Below are positions 1 to 12,223 of a DNA stretch of 64,000 nucleotides, in pieces. Position 1 is the first letter of the stretch, and the number at the start of each line of letters is the position of its first letter. Below the pieces are notes generated by a model that saw nothing but the letters and a program-made list of their open reading frames with translations, ran no database searches and was not told the origin of the DNA. Source of the DNA: Ichthyophis bannanicus. Lineage: Eukaryota > Chordata > Amphibia > Gymnophiona > Ichthyophiidae. The DNA lies in contig CM066033.1 of the NCBI GenBank assembly GCA_033557465.1, positions 229,650,109 to 229,714,108 on the forward strand, in the 5' to 3' direction. The position numbers and the translations under genes are program-made.

Positions 1-848
1 AGTGAGATAGGGAAGGCAAGAGGAGCACAAGGGCTTGGCGAACAAGGGTGAGGGCCTTATATTGAATGCAGAAAGAAATGGGAACCCAATGGAGAGAAAT
101 TAAGATAGGTGAAGTGTGGTCAAAGCGATGAGCACCCATTCACACATCTACTGAGAGACTTTACTTTGGCTCTCTCAACACAATCCTCCATGCAGATACG
201 CCAGAGACTGTGAATGGAGAAATGCGCCATTATGTCACACTCTTAACGTGCACATTTTTCAACTTAAAAATTGGCATTGCATAGGTCATTCTCCAATCCT
301 CAGGTACTGTAGTCAGTCCATCTAGTCTGCCCAGTAGGGTTGCTTGAGCAGAATCTGCAATGCAGTGCAAGTTACTTTCCCCATGCCTTTGTTTTTTTAG
401 GGGGGAGGGGGAATGCTATACACTTTTCCCATGTCTTTATTTTTTGGGGTTGGGGGTAGTACATGCCCTACAGTACAGGTTGCTTTCCCCATGTCTTTGA
501 TTTTCAACAATCCTCTGCCAAGCTGCTAACACAGACAAAGTGGAAGTCCTCTTGGTGTACACCTTGAATATAAAACTGTATCCACTTACTTTTTAAACTA
601 CATATTGTGGTCTATACATTAAAGGCATGCGATTTTTAACATGTAGAGAGTAGTTTTATAACAAGTCTTCTAGATTAAGTCAGCCAGAACACACCTATTT
701 TGACCCCATTTTATAAAGACAAGTAGACCCCTATATCTTTATAAAATATTAGCATATGTCCTGCAGCAATAGAACTTACATTGCACCAGCTCAATAACAG
801 TGTAAATATCTTTGAATAGAGTACACAAGTCCACACATAACATAGTAT
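1..848. other. Unannotated old repeat-like DNA
   Basis: No coding potential or element with clear ends is visible. The stretch around 650-760 (phrases such as ttttataaagacaag and ctttataaaatattag) matches a dispersed low-copy repeat also present near 22,400, 23,270, 24,180 and 59,340. Two G-rich tracts occur near 400 and 450. Confidence 0.5.
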
Positions 849-1134
849 AGGAGGGAGGAGTAGCCTAGTGGTTGGGGCAAGGTACTTCAGGCCAGAAGGT
901 CAGAGGTTCAAATCCCACTAGAGGACAGCAATCTTGGGCCAGAAGGACTGGAGTTTCTAGTCCCACAGATGCTCCTTGTGGTCTTGGGCAAGCCACCTAA
1001 CCCTCCATTGCCCATGTTCCCTGTAAGTATTAGTGCATGTGTCTCATATCCCCACATGTTAAATGTATCCCCCAATTGTGTTGTGACCACTTTGATTGAA
1101 GGATAAGGCAGTATACAAAAACTCTAAATAAATG
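849..1134 (+). mobile_element. tRNA-derived SINE, near full length
   Basis: The 5' head carries an RNA polymerase III type-2 promoter: A box tagcctagtgg at 861-871 and B box ggttcaaatcc at 905-915. The body (cagcaatcttgggccagaagg ... ccctccattgcccatgtt) is shared with the copy at 28,337, and parts of it with the copies at 26,101 and 9,578 (minus). The 3' tail (gaccactttgattgaagg ... gtatacaaa ... ctaaataaatg) resembles the 3' end of the L2-like LINE at 61-62 kb, which suggests that LINE family as its mobiliser. No target duplication was recognised. Confidence 0.85.
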
Positions 1135-2959
1135 TATTCTAGGCTATGAAGCTTCTTTATTGCAACTTCTCAGGTTTTTTAAATCACTTTTACAACCCAA
1201 TTGTTTGGCGCAGATCTTAGGGGAATTTGAGGTCTCAGACTCGTCACGGCACTAGCGTTAACGGACCCAGTCCTTAGCTAATGTGCCCTGTTGCATCAAC
1301 GACCTCTATTGATTCATGCCTTCATTTTTTGCGGTTGGTAATTGTATACGTGTCTCATAATCTTATAATCTGATAATCTTATAGTGCTTATCTTATCAAA
1401 TGCCCCGACGCCACCATCCGGCTCCGTGTGTGCGTTTCACAGACGTGGGTTTCTTCAGGGGGAAATGTATAACCAAAGCACTCAATACATTATTGCCATC
1501 TCAAGTTGTTCAGCGTGTTCAGTGGTTCAAAAATGCAGCACTCAAAGTTTCTTACTGCTTAGTACTTCACTCAGAGCCTACCGGTCTCAAAAAAACGCCG
1601 CGCATGCGGGCCTATGTCTCTACCGGCAGAGATGGATATTCAGCAACATTTCCACGGTTTGTAGCTCTGCATGTTCTTTCTCCACCCTTTGTTTTGTCCT
1701 TCTCACCTCTCCCTTTACACCTTTTTTTTTTCCTGTAACCTCCCAACTCTGCTTTAGACTTTATAGAAAGGACCATTAGGTCCATCCACTCTGCCCATCC
1801 CCACTGTTAGCGCAATGCCGCTGTTCTTGCCTCACTTCTCCGCCAGGGATGCTCTGTGCTACTCTGAAATCCACTTTCTTGAGATCAAATGTAAGGTTCT
1901 TTAATATATGTTTAAGCAGAGCTGCCTTCAACTGTTTGGGTATAATCACTTTTTGCAAATAAGTATTGATTGTTAAATTAATTGAATCTACTACCCTTCC
2001 TTTGCTGATCTAATCAGCCAAGATGGACATAGATCTAATAAACAGATGACAAGCCTCATGTTTGAGTGGAATATTGTCAGTTTCCTACAAATTGACCTCA
2101 CAGGGTTCTTTTGATCAAGTCCTGTGCCTCCAGCTATTTATATCCAAATTTTATGGATAAGATAAATTTGATTTGAAAAGAAACTGGCAAATATACTACA
2201 GATAATAGCGCAATTATTAGAAGCATTAGTTGGTACAGCAAACCTTTCACTATCTGAAAGACTTTTTCAGGTCATTCAAAGCAATGCCAATATGACAAGA
2301 AAATGTTTTTCCTTTGCAATTGTAATGGCTACAAATAGGTCTTAGCATGAGCTCAACATTGATTCCTATTCATTATGAGTTCCACAATTTACTTTCAAAG
2401 TAGCAAACTAAAGGACATGTTTACTGAAGTGTGGTAGCCGAGAGCGCAGGCAGCACCCTACCTAGGTCTATGTGTAGGGGCACATTGAAGGTTGTCGACT
2501 GCCTCGGCTCCCCCCAAACTGCCTACCCGGCCTGCCCTTGCCTCGTTGCCACTTTTCCTGTTCCCTTGGCAGTGGTGGTGGGTGGCAGCAGCGGACTGCC
2601 AATTTAAAACAAACAAACACAGTTCTTTGCAACTCCATGCTTGCATGGCTGGTCTGGTCCCTCCCTCCTCTGATGCAACCATACAATAGCCCCACTATTA
2701 ACCACGTTTTGCATCAGGTGTTCTACTTTTCCTTATTTTATTTCATTTTATTTTATTCTTCCCATGTGCGTTCATAGTTTTAACATAGATGTTATTTACT
2801 CATTATTATTTATTTATTAATTATTTATTAGGTCTTACACTGCTGGGACATGCTGTTTATGCAGATGGGAATGTTTTATTTAATGCTCTTTTATCTTTAA
2901 CGTTTATGATCTTCTAATTATACTTACGTTAATGGGTTTTATATCTTGTTTATGTAGTC
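1135..2959. other. Gene-free stretch, old repeats
   Basis: It holds a hammerhead-like motif near 1,434-1,458 (listed separately). A CR1-like phrase (accattaggtccatccactctgcccatcc) lies near 1,771-1,800. AT-rich (TTTAT)n-like DNA lies at 2,730-2,870. The open frames near 1,384-1,779 and 2,458-2,777 overlap on several frames, show no family resemblance and look accidental. Confidence 0.5.
1420..1462 (-). ncRNA. Degenerate hammerhead-ribozyme-like motif
   Basis: On the minus strand the order is CTGAAGA (plus 1,452-1,458), a short stem-II-like segment around ACCCACGTCTGT, then GAAAC (plus 1,434-1,438). CUGANGA...GAAA is the conserved hammerhead core. Such motifs are known in the terminal repeats of Penelope-like elements and in amphibian genomes. 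Stem II pairs poorly here and I could not assign stems I and III, so this is at best a decayed copy. Confidence 0.3.
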
Positions 2960-3955
2960 GATGACTGAGTCTGCGTATGGGAAAGTGAAAGAAGAAGTCC
3001 CCATCTGTGGCGCTAGCAAAAACTGTGAAGGTTGTGGGACTTATGGATCGCCATCTGCAGGTGGCTGCTTCTGGAGTATCCCCTTCGGTCTTGGATGTTT
3101 CTACTGGGTCCATGAGTACTGTCTTGGAGGTTTCTTCTTCTTTAATGGGTTTTATCCCACCCAATCAGGAAGAGTTATATAAGACTGGAGCCCTCCCGGG
3201 AGATGGTGACTGGGAGGATATAAGGTCTCCAGTATCCTGGATGAACCTCCCACAGCTGGACAGTGGACAGACTTTTGGTAATGTAATTAAGATGCCAGTT
3301 CCTTTTCATTTTTCTGCCCCTGTGGAGGAACGTGGTTGTTCTTAAAGATGTTTCACTATGAGATATTTGGGAGGTTTCCTTGTGGTCCTCTCTCTCCCAG
3401 GTTTCACAGTCTCTGCTTAGGTGGTTGCAATTAACTGGCCATGACACTTGCATTTCTGGTTGTAATTCCTCTATACGTAAACTGGAGGGCCAGGTTGTGG
3501 TTGCCCAGGCTAATCTCTCTTCTTCCATTCGAGATAGTACAGGTATAAATCATCAATCTTTGGAGAATGCAGCCCAGACAAAAAATCTTTGCTATATTAA
3601 TTTTCCTTGCACCCATTGCTTGACCCCCAATATATTGCTTCAAAATATTTTAAGGAGATTCTTATGCTTCAGGATGCCGATGCTATAAAGTTTTCTTTTG
3701 TTAATTATATTCCCCAAAGGGCTAGGACAGTGGGTCCTTTTGAAGTTGATGCCACTCAGCTCTCTTAGCCTGAGACTCTAGATGTTTCTGCTTTTCTAGT
3801 CTGCGGCTAATACCATTTCTACTTGGGCCACTTTAATTGCCTGTTTTCTTTCTTTGTCTGATAAAAATTTGATTCTCAAGCTTTATTTTACTAAGAAGAG
3901 TGCTGATTTTTGTGGTAGTCCAATACAAGTTTTCCCTCCAGTCTCTTTAATTAAC
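2960..3955 (+). pseudogene. Decayed L1-type ORF1 fragment
   Basis: Broken open frames line up in order with the fragment at 56.5-57.7 kb. An N-terminal variable part (AKTVKVVGLMD) is followed by a coiled-coil-like stretch with CNSSIRKLEGQVV, then HQSLENAAQTKNLCYINFP, where L1 ORF1p proteins enter their RNA-recognition motif. A later block translates as DKNLILKLYFTKK, like the C-terminal domain. Several frameshifts and stops separate these blocks, so it is non-functional. No ORF2 follows; unrelated repeats begin at about 4,110. This is an old 5' L1 fragment of a lineage different from the L1 at 41.5-47.2 kb. Confidence 0.65.
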
Positions 3956-4113
3956 AGTGCCGGACTATTAGCCTCACGTTTTGCATCAAGTGTTCTACTT
4001 TGTTGGTGAGTACTTGTCTATATGCCTCAGTATTGTTTCTTGGATAGATTTTATGTATCGCTTTTCCATGTTTTAGTTCATTTTATTTTATTCCTTTCAT
4101 GTGCTTTCACTAA

Positions 4114-4580
4114 GGGCCTGATATTCAAAGGGCATTTACACGTTTTACAGCCCAGTAAACCATGTAAATGCTCTAAACTGGGGTATTCAATGGCACTTAT
4201 ATGGTTAGTGCCGTTGAATATCCCCTTCAAAGCCCACTACATGCGCCAAAGCTCTTCAGTTAGCATCAGGGCATGTTGTGGGAGTTCTGGGGCGGAGACT
4301 GTAACTAACCAGGTAGCAGCGATAATGCACCACTACCCAGTTAGCAATCCACGGCTAAAACTAGGCCAGCTTTTGGCTCACCTAATTTTAGCCACAGATG
4401 TTAACCAGGTAGCGGTGCAATATCGTTGCTACCTGGTTAGCCTTAGCGGCTCCGGGATATGGGCGGCAATGCTGGATATTCAATGCCATCATTGCGGCAT
4501 TGAATATCCAGTGTTAAGGGTTGCATGCAACCCTTATGTGCCATAGCAGTACACAGTTTGCCCAATACAATATCAGGCCC
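4114..4580. mobile_element. PIF/Harbinger-like MITE (GGGCC...ATATTC family)
   Basis: The terminal inverted repeats are gggcctgatattc at the left end and its near-complement aatatcaggccc at the right. The flanks are TAA (4,111-4,113) and TAG (4,581-4,583), an imperfect match to the TWA 3-bp duplication of PIF/Harbinger elements. The interior holds repeated phrases such as taaccaggtagcggtgcaatatc seen in the copies at 12.2, 12.9 and 13.4 kb. It has no coding capacity. Confidence 0.7.
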
Positions 4581-5735
4581 TAGAATTCTAACTAGCGCAC
4601 CTAAGAATGAACATATATCTTCGATACTCAAAAAACTTCCACTGCTCCCCATAAAATCCCACTCCAAATATAAAGCAATAATCACCAACTTCAAAGCATT
4701 CCATCAACAATCTTCCACTGCAGCCTAGGTAATTGGGCGCCCTGAGTTACTTAGTGTGAGACAGGTTCATATGGCCGTTCCATTGCGGCAACTGCTGACA
4801 CCCTGTCTGTACATCAAATTTTGCTGCATTGGCATCTAATCTGCCCCAGAAAGCATGGTCTCTATGCATGTATTTATACACAGTGCCCATGAAGCTCTGA
4901 GGCAAGTGGTTATCTGTTTGGGCTCACCACAGTGCCACCCCAGCCAACGGCATTTAAAGCAGTTTAACTTATAGCAGGTTTAAGTCCCAGCATGGTATAC
5001 CTTTCATCAGGTTTAACACACATAGGGAGACATCTAGGAGAATGAGTCCAGCTCTCTCTAGCTGCTGGGCGCATATTTAGGTCAACCCTGCCTGCTTTTT
5101 CTGCACATGGTCCCTAACTGAGGAAGCTGGTCTCCCAGCAGCAAGAGCAGATTTTCTGCTTGTAGATCCTTACCATACCATGACGGCAACATTCCTGCTA
5201 AGCTGCACTGGAGTCCTCTGTTCATGTAGCAGTAGTGCTGTAATCTGACATTTTCAATTGTAGGAACAGGCTTGCTCCTTGTGATTGAAAATGCAATATT
5301 GCCGCACCATCCCCCACCAGCAGCAATGCAGGCAGAGGACCCCTGCACAGTTTAGCGGGAACATTGCATGATAGCACTAACTCCCGAGATTCAGACAGCA
5401 GAACCCTTATCTATGAAAAGCAGCCCTGCAAATATTGCACCGGTCCCTAGAATCGCCATGCACCTCCTATTGTGAAAACAGAACAAGCTGGACATTCACC
5501 AGAACTGCCAGCGGACCTACTGTACCTCAGTCACATACACAGAACACAGGCCAACCCTTACCAAATACAGAATAAGGGGCTACAAATTAGAAACAGAAAC
5601 TTAGAGATAACAACTAATGGAAACTCCAAGACACCAGACACTAACAATGGAACACTTAAGATACAGAAATATATTTTCTCCCTTAGTAAGCAAAATGCAA
5701 AGCTATAAGATGATATATTCCATTCACTAAAAACA
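4581..5735. other. Gene-free stretch
   Basis: I see no element with recognisable ends and no ORF with family resemblance. The 88-codon minus-strand frame at 5,082-5,348 looks accidental. Confidence 0.4.
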
Positions 5736-6005
5736 GTGCGCCCAATATTCCGCAGCGACGCTTAGCTGATCTAATGCAGTTAGCCATCGGCGCAGAACTT
5801 TAAACCTGGAGAGTCAATGCCAGGGTCATATCCAGCCCCGGCATTAAATATCCGAGTTGCCTGGATTGAGAAGAGGCTAACCAGGCAGTAGCGATATCCA
5901 GCTGCTGCCCAGTTAGCTTCCATGGTGAAAGCAAGGCCTGCCTGGTTATGACTGGGTGCCACACCCATAACACCCTGATGCTAACTGGTTAGCACCGGGG
6001 GGTGC
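5736..6005. mobile_element. Truncated MITE of the GGGCC...ATATTC family
   Basis: It begins gcgcccaatattccgcagcg and contains family phrases (gtagcgatatccagctgctg, ggcattaaatatccgagttg, gctaactggttagcaccg) shared with the copies at 12-14 kb. The right terminal inverted repeat was not found, so the copy is truncated or decayed. Confidence 0.55.
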
Positions 6006-6061
6006 AGCATTTACACAGTTTGCAGATCATGAATGTGAAGTTTTATCATGCACTGAGGCTA

Positions 6062-6223
6062 GGGTGGCCAACTGCCTTCAGATGTTAGGGACACTCTGAT
6101 CCAGTCCTGGTTTTACTTTGCTGATTTCTCTAAGGAAATCCAGATAGCAAGTCCATGCAGCTAGTAAGGTAAAAGCAGAACTGGATCAGACTGTCCCTAA
6201 AATCTGGACCCAATTGGCCACCC
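6062..6223. mobile_element. Fold-back MITE with TA duplication
   Basis: The 162 bp element begins gggtggccaactgc and ends caattggccaccc. The two halves stay complementary over roughly 50-70 bases (left agatgttagggacactctg against the reverse complement of the right half, agattttagggacagtctg). TA lies on both sides (6,060-6,061 and 6,224-6,225), as expected for Tc1/mariner-type targeting. Confidence 0.75.
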
Positions 6224-7244
6224 TAGCTGTGACTGGCAGACATCAAGAAGGCTGCAAGGAAAAGGTTTTAAGTTTTCTTCTGCTGGTGGGGTTTTGGGAT
6301 TCCCACCAGCCCTGGTAACACTAAAATGTTTGGGCTGAAGCCCAAGTCATGGTGGATGGGGTGCATGCATGTTGGGGGTGCCAGTTGGGACTGCAAAAGG
6401 AGAGGGATAAGATCTGGGGTGTGTGGGCATCGAGGTCTTGGGGCAGTCAGCCAGCTCCCTGAGGCTGGGACAGGGCTCTTAATCCTGAAGGACCCTATGT
6501 AAGCGACATTATGGCTACTGAACACACATATTGTGGCCTTATAAATATTTTACAAAAGGCTCTGCATTCCATGAATCTTTTGTAAAATACCTTGAATATT
6601 CCAACTTGGATGTCCCTTTTCCTATCTAGACAGCCTATGAAAAGTTTGGATTTATGCATATTTGTTAATCAAACTTGTCTAAGATATGTTGACCTCAATT
6701 GCCTCTTTCATGTCTATTGTTTGATTACTTCTGCCATGTCAGTTTGCATTGTTTATTGGATCCGTATTCTATATATAGTTAAAAGTTTCAGTTGATAAGT
6801 AAACCACTTTGACTTCTAGATAAAGTGATATATAAAACTAGCTAAATAAATAAATATGGTGGATCCACCTGTCTACAAAGAAATTTGTGTGTTTATATGG
6901 AGCATAATTTCCGTAAAACCACTCTATAAATCTAGCTAATGAAAACTTGTCATGCCATAGGCTATTTTTCCTAAAAAGATGGCATAATTTATTAATTTTG
7001 GCAATTTAAAGAATCAAACTCTTGGGTATTTGATAAGAAAAGCTAATTACTATGGTCCTTGATCATTTGTTATTTCACAGACCTGGAAAATCCTGCACTT
7101 GGGTTGTTCAGCTGGATCCAAATAGTGTGGTATACAGTCTTGTGACTGCAGCACACAATCAGCAAATTGTTTTGGTCTTTGTAGAAAAACAATCCATTAA
7201 TCAGCCATAATTGGGTAAGAGTAATAAAATAATGAAGCTTCATC
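6224..7244. other. Gene-free stretch
   Basis: AT-rich, low-information DNA. A LINE or SINE-like tail (ataagtaaaccactttgac ... atataaaactagctaaataaataaat) lies at about 6,795-6,855 on the plus strand. Nothing else was recognised. Confidence 0.45.
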
Positions 7245-7650
7245 CTACTAAGAATATAAGATATGCCATACTGGGTCAGACCAAGGTCCATCAAGCCCAG
7301 TATCCTGTTTCCAACAGTGACCAATCCAGGTCACAAGAACCTAGCAGTTTCCCCAGAAGACACAGGTTCCACAATGCTTGTATTGGGTCAAGCAGTGGAT
7401 TTCCTGGGTCCCTTTTAATAATGGTTTATGGACCTTTCCTCCAGGAACTTGTCCAAACCTTTTTTAAACCCAGCTACACTGACAGCTTTTACTATATCCT
7501 CTGGTAACGAATTCCAGAGTTTGATTACGCTTTGAGTGAAAAAGTATTTTCTCTTATTGGTCTTATATGGGTTACAATGTAGCTTTATATTGGTTACACT
7601 GTTATTCTTGTTATCTTATTTGTTCCTCAAAATGTTAGGTCATCAAATGT
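7245..7650 (-). mobile_element. CR1 LINE 3' end
   Basis: Read on the minus strand, this is the end of CR1 ORF2 followed by its short 3' UTR. The plus-strand phrases ccatactgggtcagaccaag and catcaagcccagtatcctg are the complement of the CR1 terminus, which ends in an ATTCTTATG-like octamer (here ctaagaatataag). The same sequence recurs on the minus strand at 63.5 kb and, as the plus-strand terminus, at 58.6 kb. Only the last part of the element is present. Confidence 0.85.
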
Positions 7651-8407
7651 AAAGAGCATCACAGCTGTGCTGAGCTCCTACAAGGAACACAGTGGGGGTT
7701 GAGGAAAGCCTTGGTCTCTATCCCACAGAGTCACTATCACCTATTTCACCGGAGGGTCAACAACTTGGACTTTAGGAGCAATGTCTCTCTTAGCCCAGAG
7801 ATCCAAGCTCCCCCACCAAGACTAGAGTCCACCATTGCTGTGCAGGCATTGAAGGCAAATGTAATTATACCCCCCAAAAAATTAATCAAGCTGCCATGGG
7901 GCCCAGCCTTTTGATGGATCCATACTTTACAGCAACAGAGACAGAAGGCATTACTCTGAAGGCCCTAGCTTCATGACTGCAGTGGCTGTTGGTGAGTGCC
8001 CTAAGACTATTTATGGTGGAGAGACAGAGAGATTAGCAGCCTAAGGGTACTGGTCTATGAAAGTGCTGTCCTTAATAAGCCTGAGATAGTAGCTCTGGAT
8101 TCTTTGTGGGATGCCATATTGGGACTAGAAGCTTCCCTAATAACAAGACGGGACAGTGTTCTGGCCTCTGTTGTTCCATCACAAGCTAAAGTGGAGAGAA
8201 CCGGGAACCAAACTGTGGAAGTTATGTCCATTACTGACACTTTAACTCACCAGATGGTACAACTGGTAAACTTGTGACTCAATTAAAGATCTAGCAGTAT
8301 ATTGTTGGTTAGAAAATTTTGAGAATTATTTCGAAAGGCTGAGTCTGAGATGTGTTAATTTTCCCAACTTTGTGTTGATATCTCCTTTGGAAATTTTGAA
8401 ATGTTAT
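7651..8407. other. Gene-free stretch
   Basis: No family resemblance. The 71-codon frame at 7,699-7,914 and the 61-codon minus frame at 8,055-8,240 have no recognisable features. Confidence 0.4.
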
Positions 8408-8745
8408 TATTTATTTTTTTTTATTTCTCATCATTTATATACCGCTTTTTCCAGAGATCAAATGTGATTTACATTGAACAACAACAAAGTTAGTTACATG
8501 AAACAGTTTCGTTAAATATATACTATGAATAATTACTTGGGTCTTAACCTAGTCCAATTGTGAACTATGTACATCAAACAAAGAGCTTAAGTCTAGACTT
8601 GCAATGCTTATTATAAAGAATTCTTGAAGATTCCTCCCATTCCGTCTGATGTACCTGTTGATGTGTGAATCCAGAGGAGTGAAGGGGTGTTTGGAATATT
8701 GAAGGATAGTTTTGATGTCTTTATCTGACAGCAAGATTATTGCTA
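8408..8745 (-). repeat. L2-like LINE or SINE 3' tail region
   Basis: The plus strand reads ttatttctcatcatttatataccgc then agatcaaatgtgatttacattg, the reverse of the tail (caatgtaaaccac ... gcggtatataa ... aataaataa) shared by the SINEs and the L2-like LINE. The remaining 250 bases are probably 3' UTR of the same element. Confidence 0.55.
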
Positions 8746-9577
8746 GGGATCACTGGGGTCTCAGTAGCCATTTTGACCCCTGCAGTCTGTTAAGCAGAAA
8801 CAACTGGAGATCACACCTGCAGAAAGTCAGCATTGGACATCAGAGGGGTGGAAGAAAACAGCCCTGCAGTGCCAAAGTTTAAATGTAAGTATCGTGGGGC
8901 TGTTTGCGGCCATTGCCACCATTGCCTGTCCTGAGAGGAGCAACAGTGATGGCAATGGGTGGCCCTGGAGGGCTGGCACTCTAGGATGTAGCTTACCTCA
9001 CCTAATACGTGCGCCAGCCCTGGATACCAGAGACCCCCAGTGAGGAGCATCAGGAGGTAGGGGAGACTTTGGAGGGTGGGGGGATCTCAGGGGGGTGAGC
9101 TTGTTACTGGGGGCCATCGAGTCGGGGGTTCTTTATGATGGGGAGGTTGCTTTGGGAAAGATAGGAGAATTCTGCAAGGGGGGATACGGAGGATCAGAAA
9201 GGTTAGGAAGGGTTACCAGAGGGGGTTAGTGGTGGGGTGGAGTCAAGTAGGGACCAGATGTTTGCTATGATAATATGGGGAGGTGTGGAGGTTGGGGCTG
9301 ATGGGGTAAAGAAGGCTAGGGGAATTGGAGAGAGTCACTAGACATTGGCATTGACAGCTGCCCCTTCTAGCAGGCACACCTGTGCCTGGAGGAAGGTATA
9401 AATGCCAACATCTACGATTTCCCCCACAGATGTGGATTTCCTATGTGAAATGGGGAATACATGCCTGTGTTGTAAACCCACCCAAGCTACTCTTTTTCCC
9501 TGCCATCACCATGTCTTCAGGTAAGCATCCCCACATTTGATAAGCCCCTGTTCTAAAATGGCATTTGCATGGGTATC
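8746..9577. other. Gene-free stretch with a decayed hAT-MITE-like block
   Basis: About 8,860-9,020 (ggctgtttgcggccattgcc ... tgcgccagccctgg) resembles the hAT-type MITE at 10,694-10,914 but lacks clear ends. The G-rich DNA at 9,060-9,330 has no recognised features. Confidence 0.45.
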
Positions 9578-9805
9578 TATTTATTTAACAGATTTTTTTA
9601 TGCTGCTTTATCATTTCAGTCAAAGTGGTTTACATTGCAACTTTGAACTTGGTAATGGACTTTAAACAGCGACATTGATAACTTGGATTTTTCTGAGGCA
9701 ATGGAGGGTAAGCGCCTTATGTAAGTTGTGTTAGTGGGAATCAAGCCCTGGTCTCTTGGTTCCCAAGTCAGTGCTCTAACCATTAGGCTACTCCTCCACT
9801 CTGAT
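9578..9805 (-). mobile_element. tRNA-derived SINE
   Basis: On the minus strand the A box is tagcctaatgg (plus 9,780-9,790) and the B box ggcttgattcc (plus 9,737-9,747). The tail lies at the low-coordinate end (tatttatttaacagattttt). The middle shares the gaggcaatggagggtaag phrase, in reverse complement, with other copies. Confidence 0.85.
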
Positions 9806-10693
9806 CTGTGTGTATAAACGCTGCTTTTCTGATGTCGGGCTGCTTCCTATAGGCATTCTCAGGGGCAAAAGTTAGGAGGAGCTAGTGCGATGCACGTGAA
9901 TGTTATAAAACCCAGCTTAGGTACTCTGTTATGAAATTATTTTCCACTAGTTAAAACAAAGCTGTACTGCCTCAGCTCTATGAATTGCATTTCATAGGAG
10001 TACTTCCTAATTTTTTAAATTCTATGTGAAAGGTACAGTATATCTGAGATCATTTTCTTATTTTGTTACTGGAAGGAAACAGGAGGAGGGCTAATCTACA
10101 GCACAGGACTGAGACTTAATACTCCTGTCAGAAGCCATGAGCTTTAGCCCCAGTGCTAAATAATTGCTTTTTTGGCCTCAGGCTTTGTTTCCCAATGGCT
10201 TAGTCTAGTCATCTGCAATTGCATAACTATGATGATTGCTTTAAAGGAAGGTCTCACAAGCTTTAAAAATCTTTACCCTCCATTTTTGTCTCCGTGGTAT
10301 TTTGATAATTTTCAGGTGCCTTGTTTTACAAAAAAAATAATACATTCAAAAAGAGAGAATAGATGATGTGAGCGTAACCATTTGAATGTCTAACTGTCTC
10401 AAATTCCCTTGATGCATTGGAGGTGGCACTGTCACTTTACACCGAGCTGGGGAGCCATGTAGAAATAGCAGAAACAGGAAGGAAAAGCACTGGACACATT
10501 AAGGAGTCAAATCACACCTTTGGGAGTATCATGTTTTATACAGGCTACTAGCAACTGCAGTAAGCTTGATGGTATCTTCTTAAGTTTTAAAAGACAAATA
10601 TTCAAGAGACCTCGCACAGAAATCCAGGGATTTTGCATTAAGGGTACAAGAAGATAGGCTGGTGAGAGAAGGCAGGCAAGAGTGAGCTAAAGT
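9806..10693. other. Gene-free stretch
   Basis: No recognisable element. The short frame at 10,172-10,366 is low complexity and without homology clues. Confidence 0.4.
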
Positions 10694-10914
10694 CAGGGTC
10701 GGCGCAAGGAGAAGAGGAACCCTAGGCTGTCCGAGGTGGCTAAAGCAAACAGCTCCATGGTATCGAAGTTTTAAGGTAAGCGTCGCAAGGCTGTTTGTGG
10801 CCATTGCCACCGCTGCAGGTCCCAGAGAGGGGTGGAAGTGGTGGCATAGACTGCCCCTGGACCACTGACTCTCTAGGCAGCTGCCTGGTTAGCCTAAACA
10901 TTGTGCTAGCCCTG
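10694..10914. mobile_element. hAT-type MITE
   Basis: The terminal inverted repeats are cagggtcggcgcaag on the left and ttgtgctagccctg on the right, of the CAGGG...CCCTG form typical of hAT ends. The flanking 8 bp (gctaaagt and gtaactca) do not match, so the target duplication has decayed or the ends are slightly misplaced. Confidence 0.55.
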
Positions 10915-12223
10915 GTAACTCAGCATGTCCAGAAGGTTTCCTGATTCTCTCACATTATATCACTAATATCTGTATTTTAAGGTATCTTAAGACATAATTC
11001 CTCCTTTCTGTTAACACACATGTGCCAAAAATGTTTCCTAAAACTGTCTCAGGCCAGGTTGCTTACTTGTATGTATGACCATTCATGCTTTCAGGGGGTG
11101 ATTTTATAACAGAGTGTCTAGATTCAGCGGGCAAGCAGATGCCTGTTTAGGTGCTATTGTATAAAGGTATATAGGGGCCTATCTGTCTTTATGCCATATG
11201 AGCGTAAGAAGCTGAGATTATGCCTTAGATGCAGGCGTGGACATTTACACTCACTCAAGAGCAGGTGTAAATGAACGTGCATAAAGTATGTAAGTACATG
11301 ACTAGTTTGCAGTTGTTCATAATCAATGCACTTGGTTGTGATTTCTGCCATTGCTCCACCCATACCATGTCCCCGGCTACGCTTACTGACAAAGCACGAT
11401 TCTCACGCCAGTCGGTATTGTAGAAGAAGCCTTTTAGGTACAAATATGGCCATATATGTGGGTAAATGACTTTAAGTTTATCTCTACTCTCTGGGAATAT
11501 TCTTAAATACAATTATATTTTGTACTCAACCATGCTAAATTACGAAATATAAGCTATACAATTCTTAGTAAAAATGTTATGTGTTCATAAACTTCAAAAG
11601 ACCAAAAGCTGTGCAGCTTTTTTATTGGGCACAATGACTCTGTCATCTGGGAAAATGTCTGTCACTAGTGTTGTCTGGGATGTCCTCATACTTTGGATGG
11701 ATTTGGGCTGATACTAACGCAGGTTTTGGAGTATGACTAGTAGGGTGTGCCTGCATTCAGCATCACTGAAACATGCCGTCCCTTCATCACTTTCTTTCTT
11801 CTGCGTTAGAACACTACGGAACGATCTTCCCTGGGAAGAGTGAGCAATATTCCATAGATAGTTCCATCGTTGGCTTACACTGAAAGAAGACCTGGTTCAT
11901 CAAGTCCAACCTTCTGGAATCTGTTAATATATGCACATATTCCAAGACTGGAGGAAGTCCGATACTGATATGTAGCAATGAAGACTATAAAAGCATTTTT
12001 CAATACTGATGTTTAGGTGTTCTTTCAAGCAAAATAGACAAGTTAAAAAGTGCACACTTACAGTGTTATAGAATAGCGTGTTTCCCCTTCCTCCATTCGC
12101 AGACTCCCACAGATATGTATAAGGAATGAGTGTAAAGACACAGGGTAAAATGTGTCTCATTAGAGTACCAGTGAATCTGGGCTTGTATGAGGCATCTCTA
12201 CAAGTGCTGCTATGTATATATTA
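10915..12223. other. Gene-free stretch
   Basis: The 11,095-11,290 stretch (gattttataacagagtgtc ... gtgctattgtataaaggtatata) belongs to the same dispersed repeat as 22,371-22,549 and 24,176-24,403. Nothing else was recognised. Confidence 0.45.

Noticed and set aside
1384..1779. 131-codon frame
   Set aside because: Two overlapping frames over a repeat-like region with no family features.
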